This document shows, piece by piece, positions 27,401-37,839 of a stretch of 64,000 nucleotides of DNA. How positions within the stretch are numbered: the first letter of the stretch is position 1; each line of letters begins with the position of its first letter. Origin of the DNA: Butyriboletus loyo (lineage: Eukaryota; Basidiomycota; Agaricomycetes; Boletales; Boletaceae); assembly GCA_038093515.1 (NCBI GenBank), contig JBBPSI010000074.1, positions 1-64,000 of the forward strand. The letters run 5' to 3'. The notes below the pieces were generated by a model that saw only the letters and a program-made list of their open reading frames with translations, had not been told where the DNA came from and did not search any database. The position numbers were made by a program, and so were the translations under genes.

Positions 27401-28303
27401 TACCTTGGCTCTGACCCTGCTGAGGGGATTTGGCCCTCGCGCGGCGAGATTGTTCTGCGTGACGTTGATGCTGCATACCACTCTCGCCCTGACAGGCTTG
27501 TCCTGCGCAATGTTAGCCTTACTTTCAATGCAGGAGAGACGGTCTTTATCGTCGGGCGCACTGGTTCTGGAAAGTCGACGCTTCTGTCTTTGTTGCTCCG
27601 CATGATTGAGTCCAGCAACGGCACGGTCGAGATCGATGGCAACGGTGAGGATGATCTACCGATCCGTACCGGCAGTTTCTGGTGTCTGGTCTTATTTTTC
27701 TTCGTTAGACATCAAGTCCCTTGGCGTGTCGACTTTGCGCCGTGGTATGCAGGTGATACCCCAAGGTGAGCAGCGGGTGTTAACTTGACGAGCATCCACG
27801 CTCTGAACCTGGAATCTACAGATCCTTTCATCTTCTCGGGCACGATCCGCTCCTCTCTCGATTTTGATGGCAAGCATGAAGACGATGTGCTCTGGCATGC
27901 GCTCGATCTTGTTGGTCTGAAGGACTTTGTTGCTTCCCAAGATTCCAAGCTCGACACGGTCGTCGAGGACAACGGGTCAAATTACTCTGTCGGCCAGCGC
28001 CAGCTCCTGTGTCTCGCGGCTGCCATCCTACGCAACCCCAGGATCCTACTGTTGGACGAGGCGACTGCATCGATCGACGCTGGTGCTGACGTGTTCATCC
28101 AGCAGGCGATGCGCCGGAGCTGCCCCCGCGCAACCATTCTCAGTGTCATGCACCGACTGAGCGACAGAATCTTGGAAGAGTGTGACAAGGTGTTGGTGAT
28201 GGAACAGGGTGTACCGATTGAGTATGCTTCACCTCGGGAGCTTCTCGCGCGACCCAACTCCATGTTTGCAAAGTTGATGGCTGCTACTAGAAACAGCCAT
28301 TAG
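21444..28303 (+). CDS. Fused NRPS-like adenylation-carrier protein and ABCC-type ABC transporter
   Basis: Fifteen exons (21444-21634, 21696-22104, 22160-22489, 22546-23886, 23955-24106, 24164-24795, 24850-24980, 25034-25179, 25232-26463, 26501-26773, 26821-27057, 27107-27288, 27341-27644, 27709-27765, 27822-28303) join in phase to 2,032 residues. Adenylation domain, residues ~1-520: TPTSGSTGVPK (~157), TDDIGCM, GRSSRNVKINGLFVDL (~416), and a terminal lysine in NSSYKIDL. Carrier domain ~545-620: YSGLTSITMV, with Ser ~581 the likely phosphopantetheine site. An acidic linker runs to ~730. An ABCC core follows: SWMTPLLRLGSKRPL, two helical bundles, NBD1 (GNVGSGKSS ~1217, LSGGQ ~1307, LFDDVLAALD) and NBD2 (GRTGSGKST ~1824, SVGQRQ ~1928, LLLDEATASID). 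Exon 4 alone spans adenylation, carrier, linker and transporter start. By family, the front activates a carboxylic acid and loads it on the carrier; the rear exports. Substrate and coupling are unknown. Confidence 0.88.
23887..23954 (+). other. Intron just after the fusion junction
   Basis: A GT-AG intron of 68 nt splits the transporter entry motif after KRPLLES and before DLLPL. It is phase 0. Because it lies downstream of the junction, the carrier-to-transporter linker is read from uninterrupted genomic sequence. Confidence 0.75.
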
Positions 28304-28935
28304 TTACAGTTGTCGCGATGGTTATAATTTAAGCTCGCCTTCGTGCATATCATCCGGTTCCGAACTTTGTCTATCTACTTATGTTACTGGGGGGGCTACA
28401 TAGTCCAATCTACTCTCAAGCTCGAGTGAAGTGGGGTTTTCTTACAAGAACGTTGTCGAGTCTAGTGTTGCTGTCGAGACGAAGTAACTTCGAGGTAATT
28501 TCGATTCGGTTCGAAAGTGAGCCACTTCGTGAGCGTTTCGATACATCCGAATTGAGTTGAAGTCACCTCGTTCACTTCGCGAAGTGCCAACGAAGTGTAC
28601 TGCCATCATCATGGTCTTCACTATCTGGCTAATTGCAGAAGCAGTGGATGAGCTCGCGGAAAACTTGGCGAGCTTTCGGAACTGTTTTTAAACGAGGCTG
28701 ATGATGAGTAGTCTTTTCTAAGACGTGTTTTCATCCTTTTTGTGCCGGTGGGTCAGACATATTACAGTACATGTAGACGTGAATTCTGATTGGCTGGTAT
28801 TTTCGGCCCGCGTAGCCGCTCACTTCGTCCCCCCAAAATACACTGCGATTCGATTCGGTTCGCAGCAACACTAGTCGAGTCACTCCCGTTTGGTTTACCC
28901 GGTAATTCACGCGGGTACTTTTCCCGGTAACCACA
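28304..28935. other. Intergenic region with dispersed repeat copy B
   Basis: It holds the 3' end of the fusion gene, the inverted copy of the dispersed repeat at 28463-28598, and the promoter of the ETF-beta gene. No gene is visible. Confidence 0.45.
28463..28598 (-). repeat. Dispersed ~138-bp repeat, copy B (inverted)
   Basis: The reverse complement matches 18027-18164 from end to end. It includes CACTTCGCGAAGTG-type palindromes and the shared core GTGAGCCACTTCG. A shorter related stretch (GATTCGATTCGGTTCGCAGC and the bases after it) lies at about 28846-28885. Confidence 0.7.
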
Positions 28936-30089
28936 ATGAGACCTTCCGCTGTGCGCCTGCTCAACATCCTCGTCCCAGTGAAGCGGTAAACCACACACAC
29001 ACCCCTCGTACAACGTCCCCGCTCACCCCACCTCCATTTCAAGCGCAGTAGACTATGCCGTCAAGATCCGCGTCAACCCCGAGCAGACCGGCATCGACCT
29101 CAACGTCAAACACTCCATGGTACCTCTCCTCCAAACGCTCGCCGTCTCTCTTTTAACTTGCACTTTCCATACAGAACCCCTTTGACGAGATCGGTGTGTG
29201 TCCTCCTTGACCTTGTCTACCACCACCATTTTTTGACTCGGATGACCGCCCCTCCCCAGCGGTGGAAGAGGCAGTCCAGATACGGGAACGCCTCAAAGAC
29301 GCCGTCAAGTCCATCAAAGTCGTCACTATCGGCCCACCGAAATCTTCCGAGACCCTCCGGACAGCACTCGCCATGGGCGCCGACTCGGCCGTCCACGTCG
29401 AGATTCCCGAATCCGCCCCCTCCCCCGAACCGCTCGGTGTCGCCAAAGCGCTCAAAGCGCTCATCGAACGTCAATCTGACGGCGTCGACGTCGTGATCAT
29501 GGGTAAACAAGCCATCGACGACGATGCGGGACAAACAGGCCAGATGCTCGCTGGTCTCATGGGCTGGGCACAGGCGACGTTTGCGAGCAAGGTTGATGTC
29601 GATGCGGTACAAAAGGTGGCGTATGTCACTCGGGAGATTGATGGTGGATTGGAACAACTCCGATGTAGACTTCCGCTCGTGGTCACCACGGATCTGAGGT
29701 GAGCGTCTTCGAGGGCATTGTCGGACTAGGTAAGCTGACCCGGTGCTCCTAGATTGAATGGTACGTGATAGCCACGTATGTGACATTTCCAGTTCCTTCA
29801 CACAATTATTTGTTCTCAGAGCCTAGATATGCGTCTTTGCCTAACATCATGAAAGCAAAGAAGAAACCCTTCGAAAAATTAACACCTGCAGATCTTGGCG
29901 TTGACTTGACCCCTCGCTTGGAGACCATCAGAGTTACTGAGCCTCCAAAGCGTGTTGGTGGTGGCAAGGTGTGTTATTTTTCATATTTGTTCCAGTAGCT
30001 CACGGGTGCTTCGCTTTTGACAGGTGGAAAACGTCGACCAGCTATTAGCAAAGCTTAAGGAAGCCGGGATCACTGCCAGGCGGGCATGA
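28936..30089 (+). CDS. Electron transfer flavoprotein subunit beta
   Basis: A mitochondrial-matrix protein that, with the alpha subunit, carries electrons from acyl-CoA and other dehydrogenases to ETF-ubiquinone oxidoreductase; the beta subunit binds AMP. Seven exons (28936-28985, 29044-29119, 29175-29193, 29260-29698, 29753-29760, 29820-29968, 30024-30089) give 268 residues, the usual family length. Seen are [31 protein letters not shown], the signature [17 protein letters not shown] and [17 protein letters not shown], which spans the membrane-free recognition loop region. Exon 5 is an 8-nt micro-exon; without it the RLNEPRYA motif cannot be read. No long mitochondrial presequence is visible, which is normal for ETF-beta. 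Confidence 0.94.
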
Positions 30090-30548
30090 GTACTTCGTCC
30101 CAATTGTGTGTATATACCTTGTTGCCTTGCTAAAACCAGTCTACCACTGAGTTACGAAAAACGAAAAACGCTGGGGAATAAGTTATTGATTCAAGCGTCG
30201 TCCTTGTTACTATCCCCCGAGTTAACGGTACACAAGAAAATGGTGAAAAAATTGAGCGAGGGTGATTGTGATTGCACCGTGTTTGTAGGTGAGGGCGAGT
30301 GTACTGTACGAAGCAGCCAATATATATCTGAGCAGGTCGAGGCACCGGCAAGCGAGATTGCAGGAAGTGAAAGGAAACGAGATGGGAACGAATAACATGC
30401 TACAGTCGACGAGTTCTGGTCTTGAAGATTTTTTCTGGTTACGTGAAGATGCGGAAATGAATGAAGGAATGACTTTTGTGGAATGAATGGTAGTACTGGT
30501 GAGTGCGCAGATTTACTGGAGCAGCTAGGTGTCCTGCAATAGCCGATT
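30090..30548. other. Convergent intergenic region
   Basis: This lies between the 3' ends of ETF-beta (plus) and the RING protein (minus). Short open frames on both strands have no family resemblance. It probably holds both 3' untranslated regions. Confidence 0.45.
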
Positions 30549-33500
30549 TCATGATGTTGCGGAACTAGGCCCTGCATTCTCATTACCAACGCCCTGACAA
30601 TGCAAATGATCGTTCAGCACCAGAATGCATAACTCACCACACTGGACAGACCTTTGTGCGGCATGCGGGGCAATTATTACGGCCTGTCTCAAGCCATCTG
30701 TCCACACAAGCCTGGTGGAACGTATGTTTACATGTGAGCACTCGCAGCTCATCCTCTGGGTTGTAGTCGTCGAGACAGATGAGGCACTGGAGTAAGGTCA
30801 GTGATAATTCTGTCACTTGATTTAAAAAAAACAAATAAATACGTACTCTCTCGATGCAACTGCTCGCGACATGCCCTTGCTTCTCGTATTCTTCGAGCAT
30901 CGATGCTTTGATGATTTCGAGGCCGGAGTTCTCAATGTCCTCTTTGGACACCGTTGGAGGCTTTACTTGACCCAACAGCTCGGCAAGTTCCCTGTTCATC
31001 ATAGTGATTTAAATATCCCACCCAAGAGAGGCACAGGAATATGAACGACTCACCACAGTGCTTCAAAAGAGTCCAAGTTACCACCTGTAATGATCTGGTG
31101 GTCAGGTGGGTAATACCCTAAGAGCGCACACATGAGCAACGACGGCAAAAAGAGAGACCTAGAGACGTACCTCCGATAACATAAATCAGGAACGTCCTCG
31201 AACCAGGCGTCTCTTGTGGCTGTGGGCTGGTGGCATCTGCGTTTCTCCTCGAAGGCCTCAAATTCCTAATCGCATTCGCAGCACGACTCTGCCACGTTCG
31301 TCCACGGGCTGGTTGTTGACCGCCCTGCTCTTGCTGGGTTGTATTGGAAGGGCCCGAATGGTGGCGGAATTCGGCTGGCTCGGGAATGTGCAGAGGCATC
31401 GACATTGGTTGTTCCAAGCCATCAAGTTCCATATTTTCCCCATCCTCGTCATCTATTGCAGGGGTGTGGTGTGGGTGTGGGTGAGGCGTACGTGGATGCT
31501 GTCTGTCCATGTTCACAGACTGCAGTCCAACCACGATGACAGGTACGACGACGTTACTACGATGTTCTGGGGGGTTGGTGCTCGTGTTCGTGGGAGGGTG
31601 GGAGTCTTGACCATTTGTGGACGAGGGTGTACTAGTACTCTGGTTGGCGGTAGACATCATTTCAGGCATGTTGGTGGGTGTAGCAGCAGAGGGGGTTAGT
31701 GCTGGCTGCGCCAGCCCACTATGTACACCTGGGACTTGGGCCATCCCACGTGGCGTAATGATTTCATTTTGCTGGTTCTGGTCTGTGGTGCGTGCCCAGG
31801 GAGAAGTAGAAGTGTGACTCGGACCTTGTGTTGAGTTGCGAAAAGCAGGTTGTGATAGTGGTGACGATCCTTGAGGCCCCCCCTGTTGTCCTAGACTTGA
31901 GGATGCTATTGCCGGGAATCGGTACATCCTCCACCAGTTGATGCCCCCCCCAGGTGTGTGCTCGGTACGCGAAGCAGAGCTTGGCGTGAACGGTAAACGG
32001 AAAGGCATCGATGAATCTGCTGGAGTTGGGTGTGTGGAAGATGAGCTCTGTGCGGTTGACTCGGAATCTGAAGACGGTATCGACGTTGAGGTTGGTGATT
32101 GTGTAGGAACCTGTGCAGTTGGCGCCGACCCTCCTGGTGATGAATCGGAGGTGTTGGGTGGCGAAGGATCAGACAAAGACGACGGTCCTAGGGGGAGAGA
32201 ATCCCGCCCAGTCCCGGGCTCCGGCGCATTTGAAGGATCCTGGGCGTCAAGTGGCGGCACAGCAAAAGCCCCCGAAACGGCACGACCACCCTCTACCTCC
32301 ACTCTCGGGCTGTGTGCCACGCCTAATACAGCACCCTGACCTTCTGGTTTTTCTGACGGGCCTCGAACGTCTACTGGAACATGAGTTCCTATTCTGCCAC
32401 CAACACTGGGGGATGCATGCGCAGCATTGACGCCTTCGCTCTTATCATTATTTGTGGCGGAATTATTTGCGCCAATCTTACCGTCGGCGCCCGAAAGGAT
32501 TGGTGTAGATATTGACTGTGAGGGTGCTGTATGAGATAGAGACATACCACTAGCGCGGAAAGAGGAAGATGACCCGGGTCTGGTTATTACACCGAACGGG
32601 GAGTGGATACCCGTACCGAGGGCAGAGACTGCTGGAGATGTACGTCCACTGAGCTGTTCCTGGGCGGTGTGCACATCCTCTTCATCGCCCTCGTCATCCA
32701 TATCCTCTTCGCAGTCGGGTTCGTCTTCCCCGTCGCTGAAGTGCCTCGTTTCAAACTCTTCCGAATCGGAATCGGAAGGACTTCGCAACTCAGGAATGGG
32801 TTGGTCCTCCTCTACATCCTCTGCAGTCTCACCAGCATCTCGCGGTGCCCCTCCAAGAACACCTGATTCCTGCTCTTGCATCAACGTAACCCTGAGATCG
32901 GTTTGTAAATCCATGAGGAACCGCTCAAAACTGTCAGGCGGAGGAAGCGATGGTGGTTGTCCGTCTCTGTCACCAGCTAGAATATCCCCGTCAACAGGCA
33001 TGGCGAGCTCCGGAGTGTTAGAATTTGCAAAGGCAGTAGCAGATGGAGTGTTTGTTGTTGTACCACCAAGCCCAAGCCCAAGGTTGAACGCTCTTGCCAT
33101 CTCGGCGAGCATAATCTCGCGGGGGTCACGGGGTCGTACGACGTCTGATGGCTGAGATAACGCACTTTGTCCTGGACCTGAGCTTGAGGTATCGTTAGAG
33201 TGAGTCGAGTTATGAGCTCCACTTCCGAGTCCAAGTCGATCTCGAAGGCTACTCCATACATGCCTCATTCGTCCTGCATCCGAGGTTGGGGTCGGGGAAA
33301 GTGGACGCTCGGATGGAACATTAGAATTTAAACCCGTGGGTTGAGGGATGGAATTAGAAGATGGTGGGGGTTGTGAGGATGTGAGGCCCGAAGAGAATAT
33401 GGGTTCTGATGAACCTGTCAAAAGAGATGCCGCTGTTGCCGCTGCCGCGACGCTATTTTATGTGAGAGGATTTGAGAAAAAAGGTGCCGAAGGTGGATAA

Positions 33501-34683
33501 CCAGGTGTTTAAAGACATACCTCAATAAAGTTCCCAAGACATCAATACTGCTCGCAGATAGACCAGATGCGCCGACAGGTCCCTGTGCCATCGAGATTCC
33601 ATGTGGATGTGTATGTGTGCGATCCTCGTCCTCGCTGTCCTCGGCTGCCCCACTAGCGTTCGATGTAACTTGTCGACTCTGAGAGCCAATGTTCGAGGAG
33701 CCAATGGTGGTGGACTCTGGGGGAGGTGAAGAAGGCACTGCGGGAACCATGCTAGTAGGGCGCGGCAAAATGCCTGACAGAGGGTTACGTGATCTAGGTT
33801 CGGGTGGGACGGAAGAAGGTCGTGTTGAACTGGGCTCGAAACTGGTGGTGGTGTTTGAATTTGAGGTATCGTTGGTCGTTGGGGGAGTTGGGTTAGATGT
33901 GGCTACGGGACGTTCTGAAGAGCGAGGAACATCTGTCGTATGCACAACACCTTGAACGACGACGAGGGTTCCAGGAGGCGGGAAAGGTCGGGGGGTAGCG
34001 GTAACCTGCTGGGGTGATACTTGTGGCGGGGACGGGGGCGTGGGTGCTGATGGGAGAGGGACGAAATATCGTTCGGACTCTCGTGTTGGTGGCGGTGAAG
34101 GGGAGGATTGACGAGGAGGAGAAGGAGGGACCGCTGGGGCGATGACAACTTCTTTATCTTCGATGTAATCCTTGCCAACTCCTGATGGGATAAGAGGGGG
34201 AGCAGTTGATGAGGATGAAATGGGGATTTCGTCGTCGTCTTCTTTGTCGTCCTCAATTTCGGAAACGTCTTTCGCCTTTTCCTTTCCCTTTGCGGATGCA
34301 GCCGGGGAGTCACCGGGGCTGTCGGGCACGCGATGTGTGATGACCCCAAATTCATCGACGTCACGATCAACCTGGTGCTCGTCATGCTCCGTCAAGGGGT
34401 TCATATGTTCAGAAACATCTCCTTCGGTGTTAGATGGTACGTTGTGGTTACGCGAGTGCCACCAGCGGCGCTTCTTGCCTCTGAGCGTCTGTTCGGGTTG
34501 AGACGGTAGGGTAAGAGAGGAAAGCGGACGCGATCTCAGAGACGGCTTTGGGAGGGACGAGAGAAACCGGCGAGGGAGAGAGCGACGAGGTGTGGGTGTG
34601 TCGTTTGAGTGTCCTGGGGCAGGCCCAGACGGTAACGCCGGCGTTGGAGATGGAACTGGACGACGAGAGAGCGACTGGCCCAT
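30549..34683 (-). CDS. Large RING-H2 E3 ubiquitin-ligase-like protein with long disordered region
   Basis: Six exons (34683-33521, 33452-31171, 31117-31054, 30991-30847, 30786-30652, 30593-30549 on the minus strand) join in phase to 1,277 residues. The RING-H2 domain near the C-terminus reads CLICLDDY...CKHTFHQACVDRWL...CPACR, the C3H2C3 zinc pattern of E2-binding E3 ligases. Upstream is a conserved-looking helix region (ELAELLGQVKPPTVSKEDIE) and YYPPDHQIITGG. The first ~1,050 residues are Pro/Ser/Thr-rich with acidic blocks and are almost certainly disordered. The N-terminus MGQSLSRR fits an N-myristoylation site (Gly2, Ser6), suggesting membrane attachment. The order of parts resembles fungal RING finger proteins of unknown substrate. 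Confidence 0.88.
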
Positions 34684-34957
34684 GGTGGCGTGAAAGGAAA
34701 GGAGGGCAAGAAAGTCGAGTTTCGCTGATACTTTGACCGCGAGCTGAGTTGATTGTGTCCGACAACGTCGAAATGGTGTCGCGGTTGTGCTCGACGACGA
34801 CGACGACAACAACAACGGGGGGTGCGATTATTCTGGCGTGTTTCGCAGTCTCATCACCAACAGGTCCAACTTCGGTAAACTCCGAGGAAAATGGCACGGC
34901 CACAGATACAATTTTATTTATTTAAGTAAATCTGTAAAAAAAAACATATCGAATTAT

Positions 34958-36994
34958 TCAAGCCTTCTGCTCCCGCCAAGAGACACCCTTGCGCAGGACA
35001 AGAACGATAAGTAGCTCCATCACGATCACGAGTCCCGCAAACCCAGTGTATAACCATCCATCGCCAACTGCATCTTCCAGCGGGACAGCAACCATCGTAG
35101 ACACGAATGCCAGCGTACCTCGGAACGAGCTGTTCGTCGCGACCGCGCTGCTTGATCGACCTGGGTTCGCGTCCACCAAGTACGCCAAGGTACTCACGTA
35201 CATCCATCTACAACACGTCAGCACATCCCACCAAGTCTTGATCCCACATCGCTCACATCGAAAAGAATCCACACAAGAATAACATTAGGCAGATCACACC
35301 CACGTGAACGTGCTTCTCTACCACCCATCCGTATGCAATGACGCTTGCGGGTAGCCAGACCATTGCGAGTGTCGCGCTTTTCAGGCGCATCTTGCGTGAC
35401 CCATCGTTATCCCCCTCTCATTTTCGAAATCAGGAGCACCTACCTCGGGATACCAGTTACCTGCATTCTCCTTTTTCATCTTCATCACGACGTGGTCCGA
35501 CCAGCGACCACCAACCACACTCCCTCCCATGCTTCCTGCTGCCGTCAGTTTCGTGCCTTCACAAATCAGCTGGTCACCTACCAGCTCCGAGTGAGAGAAG
35601 AACTATCCCAATAGAGAGTGAGTCATATCCGTAGTACTCGCTCAACGTTCGCGTGCACGTGTATGACAATGAATAGCTGAATGCAAATACCAATCCTAGT
35701 CATGCAATAAACACTCTGACCATACAAAACGATTCGCATCACCCACCGTTCGCCAACAGGATCGCAACGTTGTTTGTCCGTTGCACAATTTTCCAAAGCG
35801 GCGGAAAGGGATTAATATCCGAGAAAGACAGTCTCACGTCATTCATCCCTAGGTCATGCTTGATTATAGCCGTCCCATCTTCAATTGAACTTGGCTGCGA
35901 CGACACTTTCTTGCCGCTTGCTTGCTTCTCCTCTGTCTCTGCTCTGCTCTCCGCAATTGTGGAGTCGGTAGTAGACTTGAGGTTCCCTGTGGTAATCGTC
36001 CGCCTGCGTAACGCAGCTTGGTAAGTCAAGCTACGTTCGAAGCGGAACGTATCCTTGAACAAAAATATGAATGCCGCCAAAATGACACCTCCGCATGCGA
36101 CGAGAAAATAAAAAGATGCTGGCCACCCAAAAGCTCCCGACAGGCAACCCCCGAGAACAGGTCCGAGGGCTGGTCCAAGAAGCGGTGCAGCGTAGAAAAT
36201 GCCCATCATCGTCCCTCGTTCGTGCGTTTCATATATGTCGGCCAGGGTTGCTGCCGAGATTGCGATTGCTGCGCTAGATCTGTAAGCCGCTTCATTCAGC
36301 CCACTGGCCTACAAATGGAAGAAAATTCCGACCCCGCAGCTTGTACGACACGCATGCCAATCAACATGTTGATCGTTCGAGCGTTGGCCAAAATGGCGCA
36401 TGCCAGAACGAAAATAGTGGTAGCTGTAATGTAGACCAACTGTTCCATTCTTGAGCCTGAGCTTCAACTACTTGTAGGAGTAACGAACCTTTCGACCTTT
36501 GATTTCGCTGGCGGCGCTCCAGACGAGCGGGAAGGTGCCCTGCACAATGATGAATGCCGCGAGTGTCCAGCTAATCTGGATCTTCGTAGCATGCAAATCT
36601 TGCTCAATCTGTGCATTCATAGCTGCCCAGGACATTGTTTAGCCACTCTCATCGAGCTCTGGCAGGACCTGACATACGATTCTGTATATTCGACGCAAGA
36701 GTTGAAATCAAAGACGCCGTGGATACGATCCACAGCGTCGCTGTCTGTCATAGAATAATCAATGCCAACAGTCCACACGTGAAAGTACTCAAGATGATTA
36801 CATGCCTTTCTTATGTAGCTCCATTTGTGCGGGTCGTCATTTACAGGAACGTGTTCGATATCTGGAATGGGTTCTTCGGCGGCCTCCTTCAGCGACCGGC
36901 ATGCTATATCTGCAGCGGAAGATTCAATAAAATGAGGCCCAGGGGTGTCAACCCGGAAGGTTTGGTTCGTCGTCGTAGGGATAGACGTGTTCAT
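34958..36994 (-). CDS. MFS transporter, drug:H+ antiporter (DHA1) type
   Basis: A twelve-helix plasma-membrane exporter of the major facilitator superfamily. The N-terminus from 36994 is a ~63-residue cytoplasmic tail ending KWSYIRK. The first helix (TLWIVSTASLISTLASNI) follows an intron whose donor is GC (36745-36805). Further segments are ISWTLAAFIIVQGTFPLVWS, GRK, MRVVQAAGSSAAIAISAATLADI (motif C region) and MMGIFYAAPLLGPALGPVLGG, typical of DHA1 drug exporters. A ~90-residue charged central loop follows, then the C-terminal half (SMGGSVVGGRWSD, YVSTLAYLVDANPGRSSSAVA). The protein ends after SWREQKA, with TGA at 34958. The substrate is unknown. Confidence 0.88.
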
Positions 36995-37839
36995 GAACGG
37001 TCGTGAAGGACGAAGTACACTCAAAAAAGCCGGAGAAGTAGATGCTTGGAATGTGCTCCACCCACCTTTCTACGACTCGGTCTTATATTCGACCTAGCAT
37101 CGCTTCACCACTTGTACCACCCAAGAATAATCGAGGAATAGTCGTGTCCCTGACTTCCCGCTAGCTCATGCCACAATTGCCAGGCTACTGCATGCCAACG
37201 TCTGAGAGAGCGCTCCGTTCTGACTAACGTCGTCGGAAATGAATTAAAGAATCCAGCGTTTTCCTGCATGTGAGGTATATCTGCCTCCTCCTCACCAGCC
37301 TTCTTCCATCCTTCATAAATCTGAGTCATGACCTCTCACCTATAGTTGAGTGTTGAGTGCGTCACCAGAAGAGTGGCGCAGTTCAACTCTGAGCTCGAAG
37401 GTTCAAATGGCAGAAGAGCAAAATCTGCTCAAAATATCTGTGTTCATAGAAACGATAGTACTCTCGCGCTTTGGCCCATGCCTGACGCGCCTGGACTTTG
37501 CCATGGTACGCCGCTCGACAAATCGTGATGAAGGAGTCGGGCCAGGAGGTTTGCGCCACTTCTTGAAAGAAAGATATGTATATGATCTCATCTAAACGTG
37601 TGAGTTTTATTACCACTCCTAACTTCCCGTTGGTCTCGCGGCGGCACCCGAAAGTTGCCGTACTCGAAGAGTCCAGATCCTGAGATAAAATTTAGTCATT
37701 CATAAACGAAGAATAGACAGAAGGACAAGAGATTCGCCAATACTTTGTCTGCCAAGAGCAAATACTTGGATAGCAGATGTGGTCTCGTGCCAGATTGAAG
37801 ACAAAGCAGATTCCACGCAGGGAGCATAGCGTGTGGCGT
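36995..37839. other. Intergenic region with possible gene fragments on the minus strand
   Basis: Two minus-strand open frames, about 37383-37616 and 37105-37329, have a peptide composition that looks coding: aromatic- and charge-patterned segments such as REYYRFYEHRYFEQILLF and RRWHAVAWQLWHELAG. They are separated by stops and no splice plan rescues a start, so they may be remnants of a broken gene or an unresolved small gene. I do not recognise a family. Confidence 0.3.

Noticed and set aside
33522..34385. Long overlapping frames on both strands in the RING gene region
   Set aside because: They are shadows caused by the repetitive Ser/Pro-rich and GA/TC-rich codons of the real gene.
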